A program made the position numbers and the translations under genes. From positions 1-50,234 of the forward strand of contig NOWV01000315.1 in the NCBI GenBank assembly GCA_003344405.1: 50,234 nt of DNA, read 5' to 3'. Each line of letters starts with the position of its first letter. Positions within the stretch are counted from its first letter, which is position 1. Shown here one piece after another: positions 33,698-46,186 of the stretch. A model generated the notes under the pieces. The model worked only from the letters and a program-made list of their open reading frames with translations, had not been told where the DNA came from and did not search any database. The DNA comes from Trichoplax sp. H2. Its lineage: Eukaryota; Placozoa; Uniplacotomia; Trichoplacea.

Positions 33698-36407
33698 GAC
33701 TCCGTCAATTAATTGCAGCGTTAGTTTTAGTAATAAGTAATTAGGATTTTATTAATTGTTAATAATGTTTACTTATTATGGCCACATCTGACATTTTATT
33801 CCTGATGATTAATTTTTTCACTTTACAGTAACATTAACAAACATCTTCAATTAGCATCTTATGGTCGAGATGTAGTCATAGATGTATGTAACAATGCGTC
33901 ATTTCTTTGCAATTTAGGAACGAATCATTTCACTTACTCGGCATCATTTATTACATACCAAAGCTTTGCAACTGCCTAGAGTTTTTAACACCTTTAATTT
34001 ATGGCGTCGTATCTGTACATCAAAATACAGTACATCAAAATACATTAAATCTAAAAGGAAATACCAGTTCTTGTAATTTTGGTTGAAGTGTAATTAATAA
34101 CATTAAACGCTACTACTAAGTGACGACTAAGATCATAAACTGAACTAATGTGATATTTATGATCAATTCGATGCCATATTACATTTTATTGGAATAGTTA
34201 GCTATTTAGCTAAAAAGTTTATTAAATTTATACTTCAGTATGACCTACATACGCTTATTGTTTTTGGGGTTGTCCATAACCTTATTTGTGCAAATGCTAT
34301 ACAAATCCTCTAAGTTTTTTGTTACCAATAAATTACTGAGAAAAACCATGCTTACTGATGTACGAGTCGTATATAAATGTTGCGCGTTGGATCGGGTTTG
34401 AAAAATGTGAAATATCCTTGTTGCGATCTATTTACGGTTTATAAGATCTTTTTTTCCGAATAGTTAATTGCTTCTTAGATGCTTCGTTAAATTAAAACCG
34501 TTCATGCATTAATCTTAGAAATTAGGCAATGTTCCTTTAAAACATTTTAAGCTAAGGTGTTATTTAATATGACCTAAAAAGAATTACGTTAGATCCTAAA
34601 CTGACTCTTTCCATTTCTGCCTATTAATTTCAATATTAAAAATTGTACATCCAATAAGCAAAGTTTAATTGCTTTTTATAGCTCCATTAAAAAAGGAAGT
34701 AAAACAATAAGACGTATTTTACTATATATCTTCAATAAAAGTAATACTTTTAATAAATAATACTTGAAAAATGAAAGCAAAATAGAAGTGAAAATCATGA
34801 TTTTTATTATTACATATCTCAAGAAAATTTTCAAGCGTATGATTATCTTCAGTGGGCATGGTAATTTTTAAATTGCTGATGATGGCTTACTACTCAGATG
34901 ATTTCAAAGAATAAAAGCAGTTATCCGTTATGGAATACAATAATAAAAGTAGGTAATAAAGTTTGGAAATTTTAGTATCAGATGAAGTATAGAAAATTTA
35001 ATGGATTGCAGTTTATTAAGTATGTCTGGAAACGTTCTACAAATTAATAGCTTTTGGCTACTGCATGAGTATCAGGCTTAATTTATAACAGAGTAGTTGA
35101 TCCTTGTCCGTATGGTGATTCATCATGACAATTGAAAGTGATCAATAGTAGATAAACAGTTTAAACTCAGTGAAACATAACAATTAGACTGTCTTATTAG
35201 AGAAAATAGATAATTTTGGTTGCCTATAATAAAAGTGCTTAAGTATTGAATCACGTTTTCAAGTTTGAACAGGTTTATATTTCTTATTAAATTTTTTTTT
35301 CGTGAGATAAGACTGAATATTGCTTTTCCAAATTGTGACTATGGATATGCTGCGAGACGTTCATGTAGCGATATTTTTAATGCTATACTTGTTATATTTA
35401 GATTACTTATATAAAATTTCATCCCTTGCGAATCTATGGTAGCGTGGCTTGCTAAATTTAGAAAATAAAGATTAGTATTTTCAAATTATACTGTTAATAA
35501 ACCTAAAACTGAGAGTACTACTTCAGATGTCATAAAATTATGAGTTTTATTCTTAATATTGTAATTGCACGATTAAGTTTATTCTTCAATTAATTTTGGG
35601 CGATTATATCTGCTCTTAAAAGATGTAGAAAAAGTTAAATCTGCTATAAATAGGCTCTCAATAAACTCCACTTTAAAAACTAAATGCAGGGATAATCACA
35701 TCACTACTTACTTCATTCGCGATTTTCCTTTTATTAGCACCACATAAATAATATGAAGTCGTTGGATTAATAGTTTGAGCATTGATTTTAATATTTAAAT
35801 ACTAGATGTAATTGAAATATATTATTATCAAAAATTTGGCCTAGAAAAACATGTACGAAACTACCTGGGTATTGGATTTCATATTGTAGATAAGTGATGT
35901 TAAGTCATATCGATTGTATTACAAAGTTTACAGTTGTCTAATAAACTAGTAAGGGTATGATGATGCTATTAACTGGGATGGGTGTTGTACTAGCATGACT
36001 AAGTGTTTCAGTCTTGTTTTTTATAATTATGTGCCTTCTAGTCGGCTTAAAAAATATAGAAATAATCATATTCTACTATACTTAGATTCTACTGCGTACA
36101 ATTAGAATTGAGCAGTGTCTCGAAATGCGACAGGCTATATTTGAACCTATTTTGTAAAATTAAAAAAAATATAAGCTACCTTTAATCTAACCAGAATAAA
36201 AATTAGATTAAATTTTAAAACTAGTGCTACTAATCTATCGAATGTATTAACAATAAATATAATTATTCTGATATTGATATCGATGGCTCGCTTAAACTTA
36301 TCAATCGCGATACAGAAGTACGAAATGAAATTGACTTTCTGAATAAATTTTCCATTCAGCAGAATTGATCACCTAAGTAAATAATGATTCGAAATTATAC
36401 TTGATAT
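33698..36407. other. Intergenic, nothing recognised
   Basis: About 2.7 kb of AT-rich DNA between LTR A5 and repeat E2. A direct duplication of ACATCAAAATACA occurs near 34017-34044. No open frame of 60 codons, no receptor relic and no repeat-family match seen. Confidence 0.45.
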
Positions 36408-37972
36408 TGCAATGAATGGAAATATGTAGAAATCAAGCCGCTTTACTTCTAATAAACTTTGATTCGACTTTCTTGACACTCTAGCTGACTTAACACAAAC
36501 TTGACAACAATAATAAAAATTGGGGAAACGGTCAATCTCCAATTTACTAAGAAAACATGAAAAAGTCAGATTAGACTACCTTTCAAATACTTAATTTTAA
36601 TAATTATAAGTGAAAAAACATATAAAATGACAGAACTGAATCTGTCAAGAACCAAACAACCTAACAAAAAAAAGATCGTTTTCAGTTACTACATTTCGAT
36701 CTCGAAGGTTTTTAGAATTCAACCAGTCCTTCAAAACAGTTTTCTTTTACTTTCTACTCTAAATTTTGTTATTGCTTTATCATTTAAACCCTTCATTCAG
36801 CCGTCAGCGCTGTTTGAAATTAAACATTTATTAACCAATCACTCTTAAGATTCATTTTAGAAAACTACTTTGCACCACTTAAGAAACAAAATCAATCAAA
36901 GTTCTGACACAACTTACCTTATCATTCCCTTACAAAATACTATAAATCAACAAACTGACTATAAATAAATTACATCATGCTTCACTTCTGAGATTATTTC
37001 TGTTCATTAATACATTATAAAAGTCTAAAATTAACCTTTAAACATCAAGATTAGTCAAAAAGGAAACAGTCTAACTACTTATAAATCGACACAACCTCTG
37101 TCATTTGCCGTCTTATTTTCTATTTTCCCAACTAAGCTTTTCCAATGTAACTTTCAAGTCACGTCATAAAATTCTAAACTTTCAAATTCAAAACAAAAGG
37201 TTCAAATTTCAAAAATCAACTCTTACAACATTTTTCAAAATTAAAATTCACAGTCATAAAACAGTTTTGCAACAAGATAACGTAATGTACGATCAATGAG
37301 TCAATTCCTTGAACCACGTATCAAGGAACGATATCTGCACTATCACAAACACTTTTGCTCTACTAGCAGACTGCACAAAGACTTAGACGCCTCGAATTAT
37401 AAGTTAAATACTATGTTTAAGAATCCACTTTATTACACGACATACTGCATTTATATACTCTTCCTCAATAGTTCATGAGTAATAGTTAGTACGATTAACT
37501 TTGGAATCATTTACTGAATTAGATATTAAGTTTAGCTACTGCTGCCTTGATGCAGACAACAGTATTTACGAACATAGACACGTAATGACTAATACAGAAT
37601 AGTCAGATTGCGATATGTTCAATCACGGAACATTTCCATGATAATTTACAATCTACCATAAGTAAATTACAATCACAATGATTCGAACTGTAAGTAGATG
37701 ATTTGCATTCCTTACTATCACTATTAATTTTAGTAAGTGCGTATGTGTCACTGTGATAAAAAGTCAGTGCTATATTAAAACACAGTATGTCGAAATTAGA
37801 ACTTAACTAAATAAGGATAGTTCAACAGAATTATTCTAACATAGATATTTCTACTTCAATACAGTATATAACACTGTCACAGACACAGATCAGACAGGTT
37901 CCAAAATTTGAATCCCAAAAATCCGAATTTTATAAAGGCAAATAATCGTTTATTAAAAAATTTTACATTACA
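36408..37972 (-). repeat. LTR-like repeat family E, copy E2, split by LTR D1
   Basis: Read on the minus strand it matches E1 (20958-21913) from its start near 37972 (TGTAATG) to its end at 36408 (ATTGCA). At 37252-37881 a 630-bp family D element is inserted, and E1 shows the uninterrupted form. The plus strand here is G-poor and C-rich, the mirror of E1. Short frames at 36627-36848 and 37105-37299 are chance products of this skew. No matching duplicated flank for E2. Confidence 0.75.
37252..37881 (-). repeat. Solo LTR family D, copy D1, nested in E2
   Basis: 630 bp that match D2 (42689-43317) on the opposite strand. Read on the minus strand it starts TGTGACAGTG, folds as ACAGT / ACTGT, carries TATATAAATG and AATAAAG in that order and ends near ACAGTTTTATGACT, a mutated end. 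The flanks do not match well. The frame at 37296-37478 arises from the LTR and has a lookalike in D2 only because the DNA is shared. Confidence 0.8.
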
Positions 37973-38716
37973 ACTAAGACTTCTTATCTGACATAAATAT
38001 TGGTAGTTGATGTTGTAGCACGAAGTTGTATGGTAAGGTACGATTATAATCTACATTATAATACTTTATTGCTATATTATAAATCCAACTTCTCCATGGA
38101 TATGGTATTGTTACCAAGTCAATTTCATTTATAATCATAATAGACTATCAAATGCCTATTATTTAGATTAGGCGATTACTCCTAGGTTATTTCTATTGTA
38201 ATCTATACAACACTTTGTAAAATATTGAAGAAGAAAAGATAGCGACATAATGATTTGGCAGAATAGAACTTGAAGATACTATCACCTTGCAAGTATTTTC
38301 TATAGTAAAGTTATAATAGTTACATGCTAAAATCTATAAAGGGCTTTAATTTTTATCCTCTACTACAACGTTACTATAATATCGCAGTTATTGTATTCAT
38401 ACGAATACGTGACCTTCAAACTTGGATGATAGTGATACTTAATTCTTTTACGTAAATCTTTTGAATTATCAAATGCTAGATAATTAAGATATGTAATTAA
38501 AAAAAACAGTAAAGAATATACATTCGAGACTTGTAAAAGATCTTCTTATCATACAATATTTAGAATAGTAATTGCCAACAATTACTTTCAACATCTATTA
38601 AAATTTAGCAGGCAATAAAATGGATTTGAAGATATTAAATGAATTGTATTAGTTGAAAATTAGAAATATTAAATTCTTGGAGAATTACGATATCCCCTAA
38701 TGATCATATTAAAACA
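37973..38716. other. Intergenic, nothing recognised
   Basis: AT-rich DNA downstream of the receptor at 38717-39751, presumably with its 3' UTR. No repeat or coding signal. Confidence 0.45.
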
Positions 38717-39751
38717 CTATCTTGCAGAACATAGAGAAAAATCTTTTCGAAGGTTTTCTACAACTGCGCGCCTAAAAGTTTGATTAAATACTAGGGAAAT
38801 TATAGGATTTTGTAAAGCGTTCATGATACCTAGTCCGAAAGCGAAGGAAATTAAGATAAACATAAGCCGACTTAGGCTAAGAAGAAATTCAACATAAGAT
38901 TTACCAATAACTGCTATAGTTACCCAAACAATGGCAAATGGAATAGAATTACTCATAAATAGAAATGTCGCGATAAACATAATTTTAGTTGCATTAATTT
39001 GGCGATGGCTACTATGGTGTATTACTGTAACGGAATTTTTATTGGCCATAATTGATGATTTAACTCGCCTTATAATCTTATAGTACAAGGTGGCTACTAC
39101 TACCAATGGAATAGGATAGCCAATTACTACTGTAACAAGGAGATAGATCTGCATAAACGGACGATCATCATAAATTAAATCACACATAAATGGAATCTTT
39201 TCATTATTATTCGTTATAACGATAAAAGGACTAGCAACTGTAAATCCGATCACCCAAGTTAATATTATGGTAATAATTAAAAACCTTCGACTAGTAAATG
39301 GTGATCGAGATTTTAAATGAACTATAGTAAAATAGCGATCGATACTAATTGCCATTAATGATTGAGAAGAAGTTGTATAAGATGCACTTAACATAAAAAG
39401 ATTGATCTTGCACAATATTTTCTGATATCTAAAAGTTGTACCACTTTCTTGACTAAATAACCATATAGAATTGGTAATGCCGAAGAGGATAGCATTGGAC
39501 AATAGCATGATATCTGAAGTGGCCATATTGACTGATAGTATGTACGACGGCGTATGGAATCGTCGGCATTTATATATCGTATTTATTGATAAAATGTTGG
39601 ATCCAATTCCAAATATATAAATGGGTATCATAAAAACGGCTAAATACCGCGAGGTTTCATGATAAAATGCTATCTTGGATATAGTTTCATTATCCATGCC
39701 AACTCGTATTGATGGATAAGGTAATGATAAGGCTCGACTTTCATTTAACAT
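38717..39751 (-). CDS. Class A GPCR, tandem-array member 4
   Basis: Intronless 344-aa receptor. Seen: N-glycosylation sites N3 and N21; N52 in TM1; D80 in LSVNMATSD; C114 and C190 for the TM3-ECL2 disulfide; TSSQS then IDRY with D138-R139-Y140; SPF in loop 2; W166 and P175 in TM4; YPIPL in TM5; NATKIM before TM6; FMSNSIP with P271 and serine at 269 in place of the toggle tryptophan; NPIIS 315-319, where the NPxxY tyrosine has become serine. The C-terminal tail is short, about 25 residues, with one cysteine near the end (FSLCSAR) that might be lipid-modified. The ATG at residue 19 is an alternative start; the first ATG is kept because it adds a glycosylation site and matches the N-terminal length of its relatives. 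Ligand unknown. Confidence 0.94.
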   Translation of the reverse strand: MLNESRALSLPYPSIRVGMDNETISKIAFYHETSRYLAVFMIPIYIFGIGSNILSINTIYKCRRFHTPSYILSVNMATSDIMLLSNAILFGITNSIWLFSQESGTTFRYQKILCKINLFMLSASYTTSSQSLMAISIDRYFTIVHLKSRSPFTSRRFLIITIILTWVIGFTVASPFIVITNNNEKIPFMCDLIYDDRPFMQIYLLVTVVIGYPIPLVVVATLYYKIIRRVKSSIMANKNSVTVIHHSSHRQINATKIMFIATFLFMSNSIPFAIVWVTIAVIGKSYVEFLLSLSRLMFILISFAFGLGIMNALQNPIISLVFNQTFRRAVVENLRKDFSLCSAR

Positions 39752-41395
39752 GATCCACCGAATTTACCGATCAATTTAACTTACCTAATGCCTGGCTAAA
39801 GTTATATAATTAATATTACACGTCATTAAAATTATGCATATCTGATTGGCTTCTTCTTTATCAGTCCATGATTTAAACTATTTTGGTCAAGTATAAGACA
39901 GTAATGTATCCTCTACAGAATAGCTATGAGACGTCTAAGTAGGTAAGATCTTAACGGTTATATTAAAGATGTTATTAAATGCAACTGCATTATAGAGGAT
40001 TGTCAAGCTTGAAGATGCAATAGCACCTATCAGAACTCACCGTAGATTCAATGACATATTCTCCTTAGTGAACATAGCTATAATTACTTTCTTGTTCTTT
40101 AATAAACTATTGGATATAAAGTTTTTTATGATATTACAAGAAAATAATTTTGTACTTTAAAGAATAAGCTAGATGACAATGATTTATTTTCTAATAACGT
40201 AAGTAAATTTAAAATAAAGACACCATTATCAAAATAAAATATACCTTTACGGCAGAAAAATCTTTTCATTTAAGAACAAAGTTAACTTAATACTAAAAGC
40301 TGTTATATCGATTATCATTTGTTACCAGTAAATTTCTCATTCAAATAACATGTAAATAGTCTATACAAAGCAATACATTAAAAGAAAATTTACAGCTAAA
40401 TTATCTTACGATATATACTTCATTGGCTGGAATAATACATATAAATTTAAGCAATACGATTTCTTTAACGTTAGCTCAATTTTATTTTAGATACAATGTT
40501 TATTGAGGTCTTATGTCTGGCAGTAAGTTATCGATTGCAAAGTCAGCTAGGCTTTTTTAGATATTATTTAACTTAAAGCCTTTTATTAAATCTTCATTGT
40601 CTTCCTCACTGATATTTTATTCTTAAATAAGCGTTTCAGAAAGTATTAATTAATAATATATGAATTGAAATAAAGCCTTAATTTGAATATTGCTGCAATT
40701 TACCCAGAAATAATTTCTTATTTCAAATATCAAATTCATGCTCAACCCTACTGTTTCTTTAGTATTACCGTGGAAAGACAAAATTCTAACTTAAACTTAC
40801 AGATATAACAAAATTATTATTTATCACTTATTGTAAAACGTATATTTGGTGCCACATTATCCAAAAAGATTGCATGCCGTTTGAAATTTAAGTGAATAAC
40901 TAACTGAAGCGCCTTTAAGTTTGACGGCAGAAATGGCAAGATGTCTGGATTAAAAAGAAGATAGAATTCAATTTAGTAGCAAACTACTAATTAAAACATT
41001 ATCAAAGATGAAGGGTAAAATATAATTTCTAAGATATTACAATGCCTTAACGGGCTTTAATATAGGCTTTTAAAACCAAATATTTTAAGTTGGATAGTAG
41101 AAGCAAAATAGCTGCCAAAAATGATATTAAATTATCCTTTGACAATTTCTTCCAGTAGGTTTAGTATTACATTTATAAATTAAGTAGCTACACGAACTGC
41201 AGCTTTTCTTATTGTTGAAGATCAATAAATGGCTTCTCAACTTTGTTTATTTAAATAGACGTAATAGTAACCGCATTTAAAAGAACTTGGAAAACCTGAA
41301 TTTTATTCGAAATAAATAACATCCTTTTATTAATAGTTGAAAAATCTTTTATCAGTATAGATCGTAGTAAATTATGACTCAATAATAATCTTACA
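39752..41395. other. Intergenic, nothing recognised
   Basis: About 1.6 kb of AT-rich DNA upstream of the receptor at 38717-39751. No gene, relic or repeat-family match seen. Confidence 0.45.
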
Positions 41396-41655
41396 ACACG
41401 ACTACAAATCGTGTCAGCATAAACAACTCTCTAACACAAAGGTTGCACATCATCAAGATTTATATTTGTCTAGTCTATCCTCCTATTCGAATACATACAA
41501 AATAACTAAGGACAGTTGATCATCAAAACACCTTACTAACAAACATCATAACACATCAATTTCCATCAATAACAAACACCATAACACTTCAATTACTATC
41601 TATAACAAACACCATAACACTTCTAACTCATCACGGCAAAAAGGGTACCGTGACA
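41396..41655 (-). repeat. LTR-like fragment F with terminal hairpin
   Basis: On the minus strand the right border reads TGTCACGGTACCC and folds with GCCGTGATG, the same layout as LTR families B and G. It then runs into a tandem repeat (41538-41629), and near 41414-41396 contains the hairpin ACACGA / TCGTGT with a TTGTAG loop that recurs in G1 and at 17181-17197. The left border and a duplicated flank were not found, so it is a fragment or a decayed LTR. Confidence 0.5.
41538..41629. repeat. 33-bp tandem repeat, about 2.8 units
   Basis: Units start at 41538, 41571 and 41604, each with AACAAACA(C/T)C followed by ATAACAC. They differ from each other at a few positions, and the third unit is cut short where the fragment F terminal hairpin begins. 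Confidence 0.85.
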
Positions 41656-41984
41656 CTGTTTTATCAGAAATTTTAAAATTTTTGACCTAATGCACCTCTT
41701 GTATCTGTATTTTTTTTTCTTATTCTCGATGCTATAATTTTATTGATTGCAAAAAATATTCTTAAATTGCGTTAGGAATTAATTTTATCACATTCTTTCT
41801 TATTATAATTATTCGACATTGTCGTATTAGCGAGTGAAAACATACTGACGTTTAATAAAATATCTTCGTGATCATTAGAATTACTCTAGATTAAGTCCTT
41901 ATATTATTATTAGGCCATAGATATTAAATTATGAGTACTTCAAATATAAATACGGAAGAAAACGTGAATAAAGAAAATCTATGA
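41656..41984. other. Intergenic spacer, nothing recognised
   Basis: AT-rich DNA between fragment F and LTR copy A6. No signal seen. Confidence 0.4.
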
Positions 41985-41989
41985 TGTCC

Positions 41990-42550
41990 TGTGATAAATA
42001 CCAATCATGAAATTCCAAGTTTTAGAAAAATAAGGGCTTTATTATATCTTATACAAAGATTAACTACACACAGCTCTACTCTAGCCGAATACTACTTCTA
42101 AAGACTTCTACAACGAACTAACTGAATAATCTAAAGTTACATGCTTTTATACTTTTCGTAGCATTCGCAGCTAAAATCCGCTTGGCTACCTTTTACCTTA
42201 TTTTACACATGGTTAAATTATTCTTAGTAACACTATTCTACTACAGACCATCATTAATCCGATATGGATACGACTACAGTATTTACGTAGACATTATTCA
42301 CACCAGTCAAAGTACAATGAATTAACCATATCCTAATATATGATTTACAGTTTTATTTTTACCTATAGCCTTATTAGTAACACAACAGCTTCCTGTATAT
42401 AGTCATCTGTACTCTAGCATAGAGTCTCTGCCACTACAGTCTATAGTTATAGCTACCAAATATCTCTTAGGATAAATATAGAAGTTACGCTACTATACAT
42501 TATAATAAACATGGCTAACAGTCTACAATCACAATACTAGTTACATTACA
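41990..42550. repeat. LTR family A, copy A6, full length
   Basis: 561 bp in the A1 orientation, from TGTGATAAATACC to GTTACATTACA, so both family ends are present. The 5-bp flanks (TGTCC and CCTAC) do not match. The internal frame seen in A2 is open here as well, from about 42133 to the TAA after CAATGAAT, starting without ATG. Confidence 0.85.
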
Positions 42551-42688
42551 CCTACTTAATGATTCTTAGTTAGACCTGTCTTTAATTCTCACCGTAGATA
42601 CAATTGTCACGTTGTAGATGTTATACAGGTTATTTCTTGCGTCAATGAAAAATTTGAAAGGCAGCTAAAAATTTCCAAATTGCATCGT

Positions 42689-43317
42689 TGTTACAGTGTT
42701 AAATACTGTATTACAGTAGAAATAACTATGTTAGAATAATTCTGTTAGACTTTCCTTATTTAGTTAACTTCTAATTTGGATATACTGTGTTTTAATATAG
42801 CACTGACTTTTAATGACAGTGACACTTATACACATACTGAAATTAATAGTTATAATAGGGAATGCAAATCATCTACTTACAATTCGAATCATTGTGATTG
42901 TAATTTACTTATGCTAGATTGCAAATTATCATGGAAATGTTCCGTGATAGAACATATCGTAATCTAACTATTCTGTATGAGTCATTATACGTCTATGTTT
43001 GTAAATACTGTTGTCTGCATTAAGGGAGCAGTAGCTATAATTAATATCTAATTCAGTAAATGATTCTAATGTTAATTGAATTAGCTATGACTCATGAACT
43101 ATGGAGGATAGTATATAAATGCAGTACATCGTGAAATAAAGAGAATTCTCCAACTTAGTGTTTAACGTAAAATACGAGGCGTTTAAGTCTTTGTGTAGTC
43201 TGCTAGTAGAGCAAAAGTGGTTGTGATAGTGCAGATATCCTTCCGTGATACGTGGTTCAAGGAATTGACTTATTGATCGTATATTCCGTAATCTTGTTGC
43301 AAAGCTGTTTTGTGACA
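42689..43317 (+). repeat. Solo LTR family D, copy D2, TSD ATCGT
   Basis: 629 bp with ends TGTTACAGTG and TTTTGTGACA, flanked by ATCGT at 42684-42688 and 43318-43322, an exact duplication. After the first TGT the sequence folds as TACAGT / ACTGTA. TATATAAA at 43112-43119 and AATAAAG at 43135-43140 occur in sense order, as in D1. The short frames within (42776-42967, 43085-43318) are by-products of the LTR. Confidence 0.88.
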
Positions 43318-43322
43318 ATCGT

Positions 43323-46186
43323 TTATTAATTATAAAAGATTGAAAATGTTCCTAATACTACACTTTAATTAACAGAACAGTGATTGAAACCAGTTTATAA
43401 ATATTAAGCATCTTACGACCTACGAAATTATATGCTTTGCTCAAAATTTATAATTCTCTTCGTTAAATCATTAAATAGCATTAAAATATTATCAAAGAAT
43501 ACTTGAAATCCTTTAATTTAAATTATAAGTCATCGTAAATTATTATTGGCCAACTTTTTTAATTACTAATTATTTTAAGTATTACTGTATCATCCGTTTT
43601 TAATACTGGCTAAAAGAACAGAAGTAACAACGTTTACTTGAGGTAATTTGCTTGGGTATTTTAAGCAATTTTGGAAATTCTATTTTCGATTAATTTTAGT
43701 GGATTTCATATGCGTAGAATGGTATACGAAATTCAGTAACTCTTCGTGGAGATTGATTTATCTATGATAAAAGTTCCATCGATTTTTATGCAACATTTGT
43801 CTATAGCAACTGGCTAATAAATATGCTAATGATAAAGTAAAGAGAAAGATTGTGATTGCATGCTATCCGAAACAGTAACATATATCTAATTTTAGATTTT
43901 TAATCCGTTACAAGGCTCCTATTAATTTATAGAGTCAGCTAACTATTTACTTAGGTTTACCGCTATTAATGATTTTACATGCAGGTAGTATTATGAAAGC
44001 TAGTCTACACGTAAAATCCTTTTTATAATTAGCTTGGTAACTAAACTATTATTTACTTTAGTGTTAGGTTATCTCTTTAAAACTCATTAAAAAATTGAAT
44101 TTGGCAGAAACACTTAAACATAACTATCCCGATCTTAAATAAAAATAACATAATGGCATTTAATACTTCGGCATATTAGCAAGTTTCAACCTGTAGCAGA
44201 TCGTTCTGATGTTACAAAGTTTTGATGATGCCCATATTTTGAAAAGAGAGACTAAATAACTATAGACGCTTGAATAAAGTTTATAGCCTAGGTTACAATA
44301 ATGATCGTTTATTAACAGAAAATACTTTTGATATTCTTTCAAAATAGGATGATATGTAATATTTATTATTAGTTAATATTTATATTCACTTTTGTAATAA
44401 TAAATTGAAAGAAGGTATGATGTACTTAATCTAATTAGAGCAATTATCTCATTACTCCTAATTAAAACCAGCTGGAAGGAAAATTTCTACACAATAGCTC
44501 ATCCATATTTTTCAGCTTTTTAAGTTGTAGATGGACTGATAGTTGCTAATAATACGCTTGTTTAAATATATTTTGTTTTTTACAATATACTTAAATAAAT
44601 TCATAAGTACAAAAAATTGCTATTCAGCTGGCTATATGATTAACATTTTTAATAAGATCTGCTAATTAACTTCCATATAATTAAACGCCTAGTAGGACAG
44701 GAATGATAGGCAAAGAATCTTTAAACTATTTTTATTTTAGATTGTTTATAATAATTTAATGTTCCATTTATTTACGGTATACCTCTGTTAAGGTACATTA
44801 TTTTAAACTTTTCAATTTTTTCTATAGATCAACAATGTATTTTCTTACTGATTACTTTAACTTTCAGAAACATTAACAGATCTTATTACACCCTATCCGA
44901 AAATTTTAATAATTTAAAAAATCACTCCAATTTATCGAATTACTGTTATTTAATCAATTACACTAAGCGGAGTATGGCTTGAATTTATTATATTTGCATT
45001 CATTGCAATACTGAATATATAAAGATATTAGATAATTGGTCAAAAAGTACTTGCATATTTCTAATACCGGTACTTAAATGCAAAGCCCATTCATAGACTC
45101 AATCGCGACCGATTTGATATGCCAAGCATACTAATTTAAGGCTTTAAAATAAGTAATTTAACTTCAAAACTGTTAAAGGTATTCTTGCAATTAAATAGAA
45201 AAAACAAAGTCTAAATTTATTACATAACTTAGGAATTAAGATTTCATATACTTGCACTAGGTGCAAATATCGAATAATAATTTATTAGTACTCTAAAATT
45301 AGCTCGTCTATTGGAGTAGTTTACGGTAACAATATTTGTATTTAATAATAATTATGTATGACATTCACGAAAATTAGAAGTTGCTTAGTGAAATACTGAA
45401 GATGTTCTTTACTTAGTACCTAATTTGACAATTAGAAGCTCAATAAACGTTTTAAGACCCTACCAATCATTTAACATAACAATTTAAAAGATACCTAACA
45501 ATTAACATGTAATAGCAAAATTTTTACTACTTGTGAATAAGTTGCTATATGCCGTCATAGGCAAAAATGGATATATGATCAAAGTTATCGCGACAAGGTA
45601 AAATCTGAATATACAAGTATCAGCATTAATAAATTGTTTATTAATGTGACATAAACTCAGTTATATGTGCTTTTTAAATGTTTTCGTCTTTCACATTCTC
45701 AATATTTGACCTAATTTAGGCATATGCTTGGAATCAGTGGATACTATGAAACAATATGTAACATCAAAATAACTACATTCATGCTATGAGCGAAACCCTT
45801 TCCGAAGGGAAGCCATAATTTTCCAATTAAGTTGTTTGAATAATACAATTTACTAAGGCCTTATTTATTTAAATGAAATCCTCAAAATTTAAAATCTTGT
45901 TTAGCTTATTCGCGATAATAATAGTTATGAACTGTAGTAATAAAACATTCAATTTGTTAACGAAATCTTAGAATAATGTATTACATCCAGATTTAAACTT
46001 GAGAATAATAATTAGATATTTAATTAGCAATTTTTAGAAAAATATTAGGGTATTAAAATCAATTTACCATCGAAGTGCTCTATTTTATATATTAAATGAT
46101 CGCATAAATTATTGCTTGTAGGAGACTGGATAAAAATGTAGCAGAAAATGTGTACTATAAAAAGGATTCGGAATGTTTACTCTTCC
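43323..46186. other. Intergenic, nothing recognised
   Basis: About 2.9 kb of AT-rich DNA between LTR D2 and the receptor at 46187-47236. A 60-codon minus-strand frame at 44160-44342 has no recognisable feature. No repeat-family match. Confidence 0.45.

Noticed and set aside
37105-37478. Two short frames, one resembling a frame at 43085-43318
   Set aside because: They arise from repeat E2 and LTR D1. The resemblance to 43085-43318 is explained by both being D copies; the DNA outside the frame is equally similar.
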